Origin: Verrucomicrobiales bacterium
GTDB taxonomy: Bacteria > Verrucomicrobiota > Verrucomicrobiia > Verrucomicrobiales > DEV007
Length of the DNA: 16,966 nt
Direction: 5' to 3'
NCBI GenBank assembly: GCA_007123695.1
Contig: SLGN01000632.1
Location: 1-16,966, forward strand
Under the pieces are notes generated by a model. The model was given only the letters and a program-made list of their open reading frames with translations, was not told the origin of the DNA and searched no databases. A program made the position numbers and the translations under genes. This document shows positions 8,034 to 15,168 of this stretch, one piece after another; positions within the stretch are counted from its first letter, which is position 1; the number at the start of each line of letters is the position of its first letter.

Positions 8034-8786
8034 TTAGCTTAGTGAGGGTGAAGACAATGTACCAAGATGAATCTGTCCTGGATTGTACTCTTGTGTCTTT
8101 GAAAGGCGGAGCGTATCCGATCTTTCAATAAAGGCTTGCGGGTTGGCAGGGTCAAGCTCCCCTAGGTCTGATGGGGCATATTTCCACCATTCAGATTTCA
8201 GCAGCCTGGCGACTATTGGCGAATCAAAGCGGAAACGTTTTACAACTGCAGGGTTTCCCGCTACCACCGCATAGGGTGGCACATCTTTAGTAACAACAGA
8301 ACATGCCGCAATCACAGAGCCATGGCCTACTGACACACCAGGAAGAATAAACGCGCCGTGTCCTATGTAGACATCATGTCCAAAGTTCGTTATTCTTACA
8401 GAAGTTGGTGGACGAGATGGGCGCACTTGCTTTGTATTCAACGAGGGATGCTCTGGGACACCCAAAACATCAGCTGATTTGAGATAGAAAATGGGAGAAG
8501 TGCTAATAAAATCAAGTGGGTGGGAATGCCTGCCTACTTGCACCTGCTCGCCAAAGGAGCAGTAGCGACCAATTCGGCACGCAAAGAAATAGCCTGAGAC
8601 TGCATAGCTAAAGGCTCCTAGAGAAAAGCTGTGCTCAGCAGACAGCCATTTCAAACTACATGGCGGCTCCAAAAACGTATTGTATGGAAATCTAACTCTG
8701 TCTGGAGGGTGCAGAGTGTTTACACCCCTGCTCTGAAGATCAGAGACTACTTTCCTTGTGAGAACGATCGGTGGGTTGGCTGGCAT
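8034..8786 (-). CDS. hexapeptide-repeat O-acetyltransferase (CatB/Vat-like, left-handed beta helix)
   Basis: The 250-residue product carries two blocks of hexapeptide repeats: [20 protein letters not shown] at about 66-85 and [20 protein letters not shown] at 138-157. The second is followed by [20 protein letters not shown], the usual tail of CatB/Vat/NodL-like acetyltransferases. The His-rich GRHSHPLDF at 85-93 holds the likely catalytic His. Such enzymes transfer acetyl from acetyl-CoA to sugars as trimers; the sulfotransferase partner 5 bases downstream favours a glycan substrate over an antibiotic. The last 60 residues after the repeats are family-variable. A frameshifted relative is at 1537-1948, also beside a sulfotransferase gene. 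The ATG at 8784-8786 fits the colinear paralogue, which diverges before about residue 16. Confidence 0.85.
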   Translation of the reverse strand: MPANPPIVLTRKVVSDLQSRGVNTLHPPDRVRFPYNTFLEPPCSLKWLSAEHSFSLGAFSYAVSGYFFACRIGRYCSFGEQVQVGRHSHPLDFISTSPIFYLKSADVLGVPEHPSLNTKQVRPSRPPTSVRITNFGHDVYIGHGAFILPGVSVGHGSVIAACSVVTKDVPPYAVVAGNPAVVKRFRFDSPIVARLLKSEWWKYAPSDLGELDPANPQAFIERSDTLRLSKTQEYNPGQIHLGTLSSPSLS

Positions 8787-9215
8787 TAGCCTTTGGTTAC
8801 AGTCTTAGGATGGACTCTGCCAATAAGACAGGAAAAGTTTCAGGCATTGAAAGCCTATTCGACCTCCTCAGCATCCCTTTGAACAGTGCAGAGATAGGAA
8901 CAAGATGCCTGTACATGCAGATATCTTGCATAGACTATGCGCACTGGGGTGATGCCTCGACTGGGCAAGAATCTGCAGTACATGAGCGCAATTGGCATGC
9001 CTCAGGGGCATTGAATAAGGAGCCCGAGGGCCTGAAGTTTCGCAGAGAGAAGGTCGTCAAACCTACAGCCCTGCCCCTTCAACCCACGAATGGGCTGCCT
9101 GGAATTTAGATTATGGCAGCATGAGACCATAACTGTGTGCGCAAAGTCTTTAAATCAATGCCGATGATACCACACCCATGATGCGATCAAGATTGGCCTT
9201 CTACTTAGGTGCCCC
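8787..9215. other. intergenic region between the acetyltransferase and DUF1501 genes
   Basis: About 430 bases with no gene I can support. One plus-strand frame at 8771-9109 is open but starts inside the acetyltransferase gene and shows no known motif or ribosome site. The stretch should hold the promoter of the acetyltransferase-sulfotransferase operon, which reads to the left, and the transcription end of the DUF1800-DUF1501 pair, but no clear promoter or terminator stands out. Confidence 0.4.
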
Positions 9216-10346
9216 TTATGAGTACACCATCATCTTGTCGTAGAGTTGAACAGGGGAAAATGACGGAAGTAAATCTCCTCGCTCATCCAGATCGGTGAGC
9301 GATGGATAGCTACCGAGGAATGGGTGAGGCACTCCATCACCGAGCAACACTGCCACCGAGGCGCTGCCATGGTCTGTGCCCCCGGATGCATTCTGCTGCA
9401 GTCTGCGTCCAAACTCGCTCACCGCCAGCAGGCTGACCTGGGGCCGGTTGGTCATCATCCGCAGGCCCTGATCAAAGGCGGCAAGCGCCTCCCCGAGCTG
9501 GGCCAGGCTGCGGCCATGGCGCACCAACTGCTGGGCGTGGGTGTCAAAGCCCGCGAAGCCGCCCGGTTCGATCTGGATCACCGCCGGTGGATCGGGGCTG
9601 CCGATCAACCGCAAGGCCAGGCCCATCTGCTCGCCCAGACTGCCGCGGGGCAGCGTGAGCCCGTTTGGCAAGGCAGCGAGCGACTGCAACAGGCGCTGCA
9701 CCTCCTGGTTTCCCGCCGCTTCCAGCTCCAGCATCCGCCGCAGGATCAGGTTGCTTCCCGCCCTGGAGGGCTCGAGCGGATCGTTGCGCCGCCCCCGCCC
9801 TGCTTCCTGCTGCGCTTGCGGATGCATCTGCACGCTCAGCGCCCCAGCCCCCTCCAGTGCCGCTGAGCCCGAGGGGCCGAGGGCCACCAGGCTCCGCTGC
9901 TCCTGCCCGCGGGCCACGGCTGCAGCAAACCAGCCGTCACCCTCGCCCGCTGGTGTGCCCGTGGCCCACTGGTCCTGGGCCCTGAAGTGGCTGCGGCTGG
10001 GCTTGTCCCAGCCCACCCCCAGGGCGAAGGCCAGCCGCTTCGCCCCCCACGCCCCCATCAACGGTGAGAGGGCCGGATGCAGCATCAGGTCGTCACCCAG
10101 CAGCGGGCCATCGTTGATCGCCAAGGTGGGCCGGGCGCTTCGGTAGGCGGGATCGCGGTACGGAATCACCGTGTTCAGCCCGTCGTTTCCTCCCTTGAGC
10201 TCCAGCAGCACCAACACCGGCTGGCCCTTCGCGGAGCCCCTGGCGGGCCTGCGCGCGAGCAGGGGCAGCAGGGGGCTGGCGGCAGCCGAAACGCCAGCGG
10301 CGGCAAGGCCGGCACTGAGCAGAAACAGGCGACGTTTCATCGGCAT
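9216..10346 (-). CDS. DUF1501 protein with Tat-type signal
   Basis: The product is about 374-376 residues, starting MPMKRRLFLLSAGLAAAG (ATG at 10346) or at the second Met (10340). The KRRLFLL followed by an Ala-rich stretch is a twin-arginine signal, as usual in the DUF1501 family, so export is likely. Family hallmarks are LLELKGGNDGLNT at about 45-57, GGFAGFDTHAQQ, LAVSEFGRR and GGTDHGSAS near the C-terminus. An upstream in-frame start at 10439 lies inside the DUF1800 gene and is unlikely. The start comes 4-10 bases after the DUF1800 stop, and this pair is often together; its function is unknown. The C-terminus ends soon after LYDK, and the duplicate copy at 6464 stops at nearly the same place. 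Confidence 0.85.
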   Translation of the reverse strand: MPMKRRLFLLSAGLAAAGVSAAASPLLPLLARRPARGSAKGQPVLVLLELKGGNDGLNTVIPYRDPAYRSARPTLAINDGPLLGDDLMLHPALSPLMGAWGAKRLAFALGVGWDKPSRSHFRAQDQWATGTPAGEGDGWFAAAVARGQEQRSLVALGPSGSAALEGAGALSVQMHPQAQQEAGRGRRNDPLEPSRAGSNLILRRMLELEAAGNQEVQRLLQSLAALPNGLTLPRGSLGEQMGLALRLIGSPDPPAVIQIEPGGFAGFDTHAQQLVRHGRSLAQLGEALAAFDQGLRMMTNRPQVSLLAVSEFGRRLQQNASGGTDHGSASVAVLLGDGVPHPFLGSYPSLTDLDERGDLLPSFSPVQLYDKMMVYS

Positions 10347-10350
10347 GGGC

Positions 10351-11463
10351 TCAGCGCAATTGCCACACGGGATCGCTCCACAGCCGGGCCAGATTCTCCC
10401 GGCTGGCCTCAGCCGGCAACCGCAGCGTGAGCGGCGCAATCGCCGTGAGATCCGGATCCAGCCGATCCGGCAGCTGGTTCGAGGCCCACACCTCCGAATC
10501 GGAGAGCAGAGCCTGCAGGCCCCGGCGGCGCGCCTGCAGCCAGCGCAGGTTGAGCCAGCCCTCGTTCACCGGCCAGCCCTTCACCGAGGGCGGCTCGAAC
10601 GGGGCCTGGCCCATGCGCGGCAGATGTTGCAGCGCAATGTGCAGGCTGTCGGGATGGCGGCTGCCGAGCAGGGCAAGGCTGCGGCTCATCACCGCGATCG
10701 GCGATGCCAGGCGCGTGGCGCTGCGCGACGCCGCCACCGCCTCGGGAGAGGTTTCCAGCGTGGTGATCAGCCACGGCAACGCCAGCTTCCTGCCCCGCCA
10801 GGCGCTGGCGATCCCCTCCAGCCGCGCGCTGGAGGGCAGCGGCCCCACGATCTCCAGCCAGAGCCGCCGGGTGATGTTCAGGGCTGTGGCCGGCTGCTGG
10901 CAGAGCCACGCCACCAGTTGGGGGCCATCGAAAGCAGCCGTGCGCCCCAGGATGGTCTTCGGCCCGGGGTCGTGGCGGCGTGGATCCAGCACCAGCGTGC
11001 GGAATTCATCCAGCCGGTAGCCGGTGAGGGCCCGGGCCGCCTCGATCACGTCCTGCTCGCTGAAGTGGCCTTCTCCCAGGCTGAACAGCTCCAGCAGTTC
11101 CCGGGCCAGGTTTTCGTTGGGCTTGCCGCGGTGGTTGATCGGCCCGTTGAGGGAGATCTGCAGCGCCGGATCCGCCACCATCGCGGCCAGCAGATCCTGG
11201 TAGCTGCCGTTGAGGTTGGCGCGGATCGCCTCCACCTGGCCCTGCAGCAGCACGCCCCGTTCGGGGCCGAGTTGCCGCAGGCTCACCGGAAAGATGCCCA
11301 GCCACATCTGGATCTGGGCATCCTCGCGGCGGCTGGGCCCGAAGGCGAGGCGGTCGAGCCAGTCCAGCCGCAGATCCCTCACCTGGCCGCCGATGCAGCG
11401 GCGCCGCTCGATCGGCTCGGGGATGGCCCGGCAGTCGGCAGCAGGTGGCATCGGCGCCTTCAT
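10351..11463 (-). CDS. DUF1800 protein
   Basis: The 370-residue product carries the DUF1800 signature GKPNENLARELLELFSLG at 113-130, then EAARALTGYRLDEF and a C-terminal PSVKGWPVNEGWLN. DUF1800 proteins are commonly encoded next to DUF1501 proteins, as here, with the stop only a few bases before the DUF1501 start. The N-terminus is short: the family usually has a leading segment, often with a signal peptide, while this one goes almost directly from a poorly matching first 28 residues to LRLDWLDRLAFGP. The ATG at 11451 is a second possible start. Either the gene lost its 5' end, or it is a short lineage-specific form. Function unknown. Confidence 0.82.
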   Translation of the reverse strand: MKAPMPPAADCRAIPEPIERRRCIGGQVRDLRLDWLDRLAFGPSRREDAQIQMWLGIFPVSLRQLGPERGVLLQGQVEAIRANLNGSYQDLLAAMVADPALQISLNGPINHRGKPNENLARELLELFSLGEGHFSEQDVIEAARALTGYRLDEFRTLVLDPRRHDPGPKTILGRTAAFDGPQLVAWLCQQPATALNITRRLWLEIVGPLPSSARLEGIASAWRGRKLALPWLITTLETSPEAVAASRSATRLASPIAVMSRSLALLGSRHPDSLHIALQHLPRMGQAPFEPPSVKGWPVNEGWLNLRWLQARRRGLQALLSDSEVWASNQLPDRLDPDLTAIAPLTLRLPAEASRENLARLWSDPVWQLR

Positions 11464-11532
11464 GGCAGCAGCGTAGGTCGCCCGAGCGGGGTCATGCCCC
11501 CCGCCGCTCCAGCAGCAACTACGGAGGGGCGT

Positions 11533-11937
11533 TCAGGGCGTCTGCTCAGCCAGCCAGGCCGCGAGGTCGGCGGGGCCGCTGAAATCGAGCAGGGCCTCGG
11601 CCAGCGCTTCCAGCTGCTCCAGCGCCAGCGCCCGGATCTGAATGCTGGTGGCCTCGTTCAACGGGCCGCAGCGGCGGTTGAGCTGGCGCAGGGTTACCGT
11701 GGCGGCCTCCTGGGCCCTGCCGCGGGCTTCACCTTCCTGGCGGCCTTCCTCAATCCACTGCTGCGCTGCACGGGTGTGGCGCAGCTCCTTGGAGGGAATG
11801 CCGGCAATCACCATGATCTCCTCGCGCGTCAGTTGGGGGAACCGCTCAACCAGCATAGGCAGTACCGCCGAAAGCAGATCCGGGCGGCGTTCCAGAATCT
11901 GTTGCGTGCTCGTTCCCAGTTCGGCCTCCGGCCGCAC
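11533..11937 (-). CDS. Rpn-type protein remnant with DUF4351 C-terminal domain
   Basis: The 134-residue frame reads VERFPQLTREEIMVIAGIPS, KELRHTRAAQQWIEEGRQEG, an EGEARGRAQE charged linker and the DUF4351 C-terminus LNRRCGPLNEATS...ALLDFSGPADLAAWLAEQ. Full relatives are about 270-300 residues with an N-terminal PD-(D/E)XK nuclease-like domain (DUF2887, Rpn/transposase-like). Here the frame is open back only to a TAG at 11977-11979. The N-terminal 20 or so codons of such a gene lie at 12056-12118 in another phase, and the nuclease core between them is missing. The GTG at 11937 is therefore probably not an original start, and the product, if made, would lack catalysis. A near copy runs off the window at 16751-16966. 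Confidence 0.75.
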   Translation of the reverse strand: MRPEAELGTSTQQILERRPDLLSAVLPMLVERFPQLTREEIMVIAGIPSKELRHTRAAQQWIEEGRQEGEARGRAQEAATVTLRQLNRRCGPLNEATSIQIRALALEQLEALAEALLDFSGPADLAAWLAEQTP

Positions 11938-12046
11938 CGGCAGCGTGAGCAGGTTCAGCAGCGGATCGAGGTCGGGCTATCGCCAGGGGCGTCTGGACCG
12001 AGGCTGGGCACTGACACCTCAGCCTGGCTGGGCGCGCCTGCCGCCG

Positions 12047-12196
12047 GCAGCAGCAGCGTGATCAGGTCCGGCGCGCTCTGGAACAGGCTGTAGAACCAGT
12101 GATCCGTTTTCAAGGCGCTGCTGGGTTCTGGCGGCAGGGTAAGGGCTGCAGCTCAGCCGGGAGGGCACTGCAGCGGCGGTTGCTCCGGGGTGGCGG
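12047..12196 (-). pseudogene. promoter and N-terminal codons of an Rpn-type (DUF2887) gene, copy 1
   Basis: On the minus strand a TTG at 12116-12118 opens a frame reading KTDHWFYSLFQSAPDLITLL, the N-terminus of DUF2887 nuclease-like proteins. After LLL the frame runs into unrelated sequence and ends, so this is a severed 5' end. Bases 12119-12196 are the upstream region. The whole 150-base block recurs at 16548-16697 with about seven mismatches and no gap, also in front of a severed copy. The DUF4351 piece at 11533-11937 is probably the other half of this gene after an internal deletion. Confidence 0.8.
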
Positions 12197-12475
12197 CAGT
12201 GCCTCTCCACTCCAGCACCACCCTCCTTCACAGAGGGGCGACCATGGCGCAGATCTCCCGTAGGGGTGTGTGGTTGATCCTCGATATCGAGATAGCAGGG
12301 ATCAGTGGCAGCAGATTGGCCTCGGGTTGCAGCAGCAGGCTGAGGGCCCGCGTCAGCGAGCGGTTCGCTGGGTGCCTTGCAGCGCGCTGTGGCGGCGGTG
12401 AAAAGCCATCGAGGAGGCACACCTGACTCACCGTAGGGCGGCTGCCTGGCGGAAATCGGCCCCACCGACAACCTG
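12197..12475. other. spacer without a recognisable gene
   Basis: About 280 bases between the Rpn relic and the amidase gene. It contains a 12-base palindrome CTCGATATCGAG at about 12275-12286 and no frame with family features on either strand. The GC skew and lack of motifs suggest decayed sequence. Confidence 0.35.
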
Positions 12476-13405
12476 CTATCCCCCACGCCGCTCCAGCAGC
12501 GTGAACGGCTCGAAGCTCACGCTGATGCCGAACTCCTCGGCAAACTCCAGCACCCGGCACCAGGCCCGGTTCTCGCGCAGGATGCCGCGCAGGATCACTG
12601 GCGCATTGCCGTTCTGCAGCGTCATCTCGAACAGGGGCCAGCCCACGCTGGGCTGCACCTGGTCGTCGCGGAAGGTGGGCACCACATCCAGGCTGCCCAC
12701 CAGGATGCGGCGGCGGTTGGCGTCCCACTCGTAGGGGATCTCGTAGAGGGCAAGCAGATCGGCGGCCAGGGCCCAGGAGCTGCCGTTGGCATCCAGCTCC
12801 ACCGCCAGCTGCTGGCCGCGGGCGGACATGGTGCTGGCGCGGCGGAAGGTCAGGGGGGCTGGGCTTGCGACGGGTTTGTCTGCGGCCCCGCTCGCCGCAG
12901 AAGCCTCCGCTGAAGCTGATGGCGCAGCCATGAACCGCCGGATGCGCGAGCGCAGCTCATCGCCGCCGGTGGGCGGGCCGCCCTTGCTGAGCTGCAGGAA
13001 ATCCCAGCGCTCACCGGTGCCGCCCCAGATCACCGGGCCGTAGTTGTCGTGCATGCGGCGGCCGTCGCGGTTCGAGGCCGCTTCGGCGTGGGTCATCACC
13101 CGCTCGATGCTGATGTCGGCCTCGCGCCACCCCCAGCTGCGGGCCACCTGGGCGGCCTCGCGGCATAGGGCGTCGAGCTGCACCTCCGTGGGCGGGATCG
13201 TCCAGGGGTCGGGGCGGCCGCCCATGCAGGCGCAGGACAGGGCCACGGCGTTGCTGTTGCGCCGCCAGGTGTGGGCCGGCAGGTCGATGCTGTAGGCGTG
13301 CAGGCGGTGCAGCGTGCCGTCGCCGCCGATGATCGTGTGATACAGCCCCGAGCGCACCCAGCTGTAGGGGGTGGCGGCCCAGTGCAGGTAGATCGTGGCG
13401 GGCAT
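12476..13405 (-). CDS. N-acetylmuramoyl-L-alanine amidase-like protein
   Basis: The 309-residue product starts MPATIYLHWAATPY and carries the Amidase_2/PGRP-type zinc site: H8, H106 (VMTHAEAA) and D135 (RWDFLQL), with the central GLYHTIIGGDGTLHRLH and AHTWRRNSNAVALSCACMGG. This enzyme would cut the amide between muramic acid and the peptide stem. No signal peptide is seen, so it may be an endolysin-like or phage-derived enzyme. Residues 145-200 are a low-complexity Ala/Ser/Pro linker. A C-terminal domain of about 110 residues (LYEIPYEWDANRRRILVG onward) is not one I recognise. Pieces of the DNA for this 3' end recur at 14747-14847 and 15602-15646. The gene is divergent from the AbrB/PIN pair. 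Confidence 0.72.
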   Translation of the reverse strand: MPATIYLHWAATPYSWVRSGLYHTIIGGDGTLHRLHAYSIDLPAHTWRRNSNAVALSCACMGGRPDPWTIPPTEVQLDALCREAAQVARSWGWREADISIERVMTHAEAASNRDGRRMHDNYGPVIWGGTGERWDFLQLSKGGPPTGGDELRSRIRRFMAAPSASAEASAASGAADKPVASPAPLTFRRASTMSARGQQLAVELDANGSSWALAADLLALYEIPYEWDANRRRILVGSLDVVPTFRDDQVQPSVGWPLFEMTLQNGNAPVILRGILRENRAWCRVLEFAEEFGISVSFEPFTLLERRGG

Positions 13406-13431
13406 CGGTGAGGGGGCAGGCGGCCGCTGGC

Positions 13432-13460
13432 GAATTACTGCTTAAGCTGAATAGTAATTC
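13432..13460. promoter_or_regulatory. perfect 8-bp inverted repeat, likely toxin-antitoxin operator
   Basis: GAATTACT (13432-13439) and AGTAATTC (13453-13460) form a perfect inverted repeat with centres 21 bases apart, two helical turns. It is AT-rich within a GC-rich region and lies directly before the AbrB-type antitoxin gene, in the gap shared with the divergent amidase gene. Autoregulation by the antitoxin is usual for such modules, so this is the best operator candidate. Confidence 0.6.
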
Positions 13461-13472
13461 AAGGCGATGGCG

Positions 13473-13706
13473 ATGAGAAGCACGATCACCTCCCGCGGTC
13501 AGACCGTGATCCCGGCAGCCATCCGCGAGCGCTTCGCGCTCGGCCCCTCCCAGCGGCTGGAGTGGGTCGTGGAGACCGACGGCTCGATTCGGGTCATTCC
13601 TGTTGCCGCCTCTCCCGTGAAGGCCTTTCGGGGCCAGGGGAAGCTCGGGGGCTCCACCCAGCGCCAGCTGGCCGATCGGCTGGCTGATGCTGCGCTGGAC
13701 GCGTGA
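13473..13706 (+). CDS. AbrB/SpoVT-type antitoxin (VapB-like)
   Basis: The roughly 77-residue product begins MRSTITSRGQTVIPAAIRER, the swapped-hairpin AbrB DNA-binding domain, then LEWVVETDGSIRVIPV. The C-terminal part (about 48-77) would wrap the toxin. An earlier ATG at 13467 is in frame, but AAGG at 13461-13464 sits 8 bases before 13473 and only 2 before 13467, so I prefer 13473. The stop TGA shares its last A with the ATG of the PIN toxin, which ensures coupling. It should neutralise that toxin and, with it, repress the operon at the inverted repeat 13432-13460. Confidence 0.85.
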   Translation: MRSTITSRGQTVIPAAIRERFALGPSQRLEWVVETDGSIRVIPVAASPVKAFRGQGKLGGSTQRQLADRLADAALDA

Positions 13707-14092
13707 TGACCCGGTTCTGCCTCGACACCTCGGCCTTGCTCACCCTGCGCGATGACGAGCCCGGTGCCGATCGGGTGGAGCAGGCCCTGGAGGGCCCTGT
13801 GCGCTGCACGGCCTGTTTCATCACCCGGATGGAGGTGCTCACCCGCGTGTGGAAGGATGAAGGTGAACGGGCCGGCCGACTGGCCTACGAGCAGCTGCAG
13901 GCGCTGCCGATCGACTGGCTGGAAGCCAGCGAGCCCCTGCTGATCAGCGCAGCCCAGATCAAGGCCAGCCATGCCCTGTCCCTGGCGGACGCCTGGATCG
14001 CCGCGGCTGCTCTCCACTGCGGCGCCACCCTGCTGCACAACAACCCGGAGTTTCAGGCCATCGACGGCCTCACCCAGGAGTGGTTGGGGTGA
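13706..14092 (+). CDS. PIN-domain ribonuclease toxin (VapC-like)
   Basis: The 128-residue product is a PIN-domain RNase of the VapC type: D7 in CLDTSALL, E43 in TRMEVL, D95 in SLADAWIAAAAL, and a fourth position in LLHNNPEFQAID where Asn113/Glu115 replace the usual Asp. These residues bind Mg2+ for RNA cleavage. The GTG at 13703 is possible, but the ATG at 13706 overlaps the antitoxin stop in the usual TGATG style. Length is normal. It meets the MazF-like gene tail to tail with only four bases between stops. Confidence 0.85.
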   Translation: MTRFCLDTSALLTLRDDEPGADRVEQALEGPVRCTACFITRMEVLTRVWKDEGERAGRLAYEQLQALPIDWLEASEPLLISAAQIKASHALSLADAWIAAAALHCGATLLHNNPEFQAIDGLTQEWLG

Positions 14093-14096
14093 GGGA

Positions 14097-14441
14097 TCAG
14101 GTCTCGGTGGGCAGCAGATGGCCCAGCTGGGCCGACACGCCGGCACGATCGGCGGCGGCCAGAGCGCCCAGCCCTCCCAACACCACTCGCTCATCAAGGG
14201 TGAACAACTTGAAGCGCACCAGGCAGGGTTGGGGCAGGCCTGCGGCCTGGAGATCTTCAAGGGGCCAATCGAGGGGCCACGAGGACTGCCGCGCCGATGT
14301 GATCATCGCCAGCAGCAGATGGCCACAGCCTCGCTGAAAGCTGGGCCGTGAGAGCACCACCGCTGGCCGCTGCTTCTGGGCCTGCCGCTCCGTGAATGGG
14401 AACGGCACCCGGACCACCGTGTAGGTCTTGAAGGCGCTCAC
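14097..14441 (-). CDS. MazF/PemK-type endoribonuclease toxin
   Basis: The 114-residue product begins (GTG start at 14441) MSAFKTYTVVRVPFPFTERQ and continues KQRPAVVLSRPSF, the MazF/PemK core in which the Arg of the RPAVVLS segment is catalytic; MITSA supplies the conserved Ser/Thr. LVRFKLFTLDE fits the later strand. It would cut mRNA when free. The GTG overlaps the antitoxin stop by GTGA, which supports this start over the longer open frame that begins at 14570. The 3' end is tail to tail with the PIN toxin. Confidence 0.82.
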   Translation of the reverse strand: MSAFKTYTVVRVPFPFTERQAQKQRPAVVLSRPSFQRGCGHLLLAMITSARQSSWPLDWPLEDLQAAGLPQPCLVRFKLFTLDERVVLGGLGALAAADRAGVSAQLGHLLPTET

Positions 14442-14662
14442 AGATCGCGGAACGCTTCCTCGTCCGCCGGGCTGCTCCACTCGCTCAGGCCCCTCTCCAG
14501 CCCATGGAGATAGGCCAGATCCAATGGCGTCACCGCCCGCACCCGCACCGAGCCATCCTCCAGCTCCCAACTGAGCTGGTCGCCCTGCCGCAATCCCAGG
14601 GCCTCACGCACGGCCTTCGGCACCGTGACCTGCCCCTTGGCAGTGAGTGTGGCGACGTCCAT
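14438..14662 (-). CDS. AbrB/MazE-type antitoxin
   Basis: The 74-residue product reads MDVATLTAKGQVTVPKAVRE, an AbrB-type DNA-binding hairpin, then LRQGDQLSWELEDGSVRVRA. The acidic tail ending SPADEEAFRDL is likely to bind MazF. The ATG at 14662 gives the usual MazE N-terminus; a GGAGG is about 17 bases upstream on the minus strand, rather far. It overlaps the toxin by four bases. A perfect inverted repeat 50 bases upstream (14712-14728) is a likely operator. A duplicate of its 3' end and upstream region, with the middle deleted, lies at 15715-15839. Confidence 0.85.
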   Translation of the reverse strand: MDVATLTAKGQVTVPKAVREALGLRQGDQLSWELEDGSVRVRAVTPLDLAYLHGLERGLSEWSSPADEEAFRDL

Positions 14663-14711
14663 CGACAGCAAACCTGTCCCTCCTCTCACCTTAGGCCTGA
14701 TGCCTCCTTGT

Positions 14712-14728
14712 CGTAAGGAGTCCTTACG
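14712..14728. promoter_or_regulatory. 17-bp inverted repeat, candidate operator of the MazE/MazF-like operon
   Basis: CGTAAGGAGTCCTTACG is a perfect inverted repeat (8 bp each side of a central G) lying 50 bases before the antitoxin start on the minus strand. It is missing in the decayed duplicate at 15715-15839, where the sequence diverges just before this point. Binding by the MazE-like protein is inferred from its position. Confidence 0.5.
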
Positions 14729-14746
14729 GATTGACGCGAAGACGCC

Positions 14747-14847
14747 TCGAAGCTCTCGCTGATCCCGAACTCCTCTCGAACAACGGCCAGCCCACACCCG
14801 GCTCCACCTCATCCTCGCGGAAGGTGAGCACCACATCCAGGCTGCCG
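14747..14847 (-). pseudogene. fragment of the amidase gene 3' end, first extra copy
   Basis: CTCGAAGCTCTCGCTGAT and following bases match the amidase gene at 12510-12538, and 14774-14847 match 12626-12697, so about 88 bases in the middle are missing. The piece lies just upstream of the MazE-like gene and before the Phd-type antitoxin. It does not encode a protein by itself and marks an old recombination or duplication event. Confidence 0.75.
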
Positions 14848-14871
14848 TGAGCAGGAGAGCAAGTACCATCT

Positions 14872-14883
14872 AGTCAGATGACT
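14872..14883. promoter_or_regulatory. inverted repeat before the Phd-type antitoxin gene
   Basis: AGTCAGATGACT is a perfect repeat (AGTCA, GA, TGACT), and it overlaps CATCTAGTCAGATG, another perfect 5-bp repeat, at 14867-14880. It lies 22 bases before the antitoxin ATG, where self-repression by Phd/YefM-type proteins is expected. Short repeats of this size can arise by chance, so support is moderate. Confidence 0.4.
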
Positions 14884-14905
14884 GGTTATCCAGGGAGAAG
14901 CAGGG

Positions 14906-15160
14906 ATGGCGATCTGGCCGGTGCAGCACGCCAAGGCACGGTTCAGTGAGCTCCTCGATGCCTGCGTGCGGGAGGGGCCCCAGGTGGTGTCTCGCCGTGG
15001 GGCGGAAACCGCCGTGCTCGTGCCGATTGAGGAGTGGCGCCGCCTTGAGGCAGCGGCCCGCCCTTCCCTCAAAGAGCTCTTGCTGGCCCCCTCGGCACGC
15101 AGCGAAGCCCTGGTGCCGCCCCGGGGGAAGGCCCGGCGGCGTGCGCTGATCAGCCTGTAG
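14906..15160 (+). CDS. Phd/YefM-type antitoxin
   Basis: The 84-residue product MAIWPVQHAKARFSELLDAC, then QVVSRRGAETAVLVPIEEWR, is a clear Phd/YefM-type DNA-binding antitoxin; the Arg-rich C-terminus (PPRGKARRRALISL) would hold the toxin. GGAGAAG ends about 6 bases before the ATG, a good ribosome site. The PIN toxin starts 8 bases after its stop. A candidate operator lies at 14867-14883. Confidence 0.87.
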   Translation: MAIWPVQHAKARFSELLDACVREGPQVVSRRGAETAVLVPIEEWRRLEAAARPSLKELLLAPSARSEALVPPRGKARRRALISL

Positions 15161-15168
15161 GTGCGGCG

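Noticed and set aside
8771..9109. 112-codon plus-strand frame after the acetyltransferase gene
   Set aside because: It begins inside the acetyltransferase gene on the other strand, has no ribosome site and no motif I recognise. It is more likely chance openness of intergenic DNA.
10171..12093. 640-codon open frame on the plus strand
   Set aside because: It runs antisense to the DUF1800, DUF1501 and DUF4351 genes, which have clear family motifs. Its product is a low-complexity Gln/Arg/Ala-rich sequence typical of an antisense shadow in GC-rich DNA.
11533..12118. Intact Rpn-type nuclease gene
   Set aside because: The N-terminal and C-terminal pieces are in different frames with stops between, and the nuclease core is missing.
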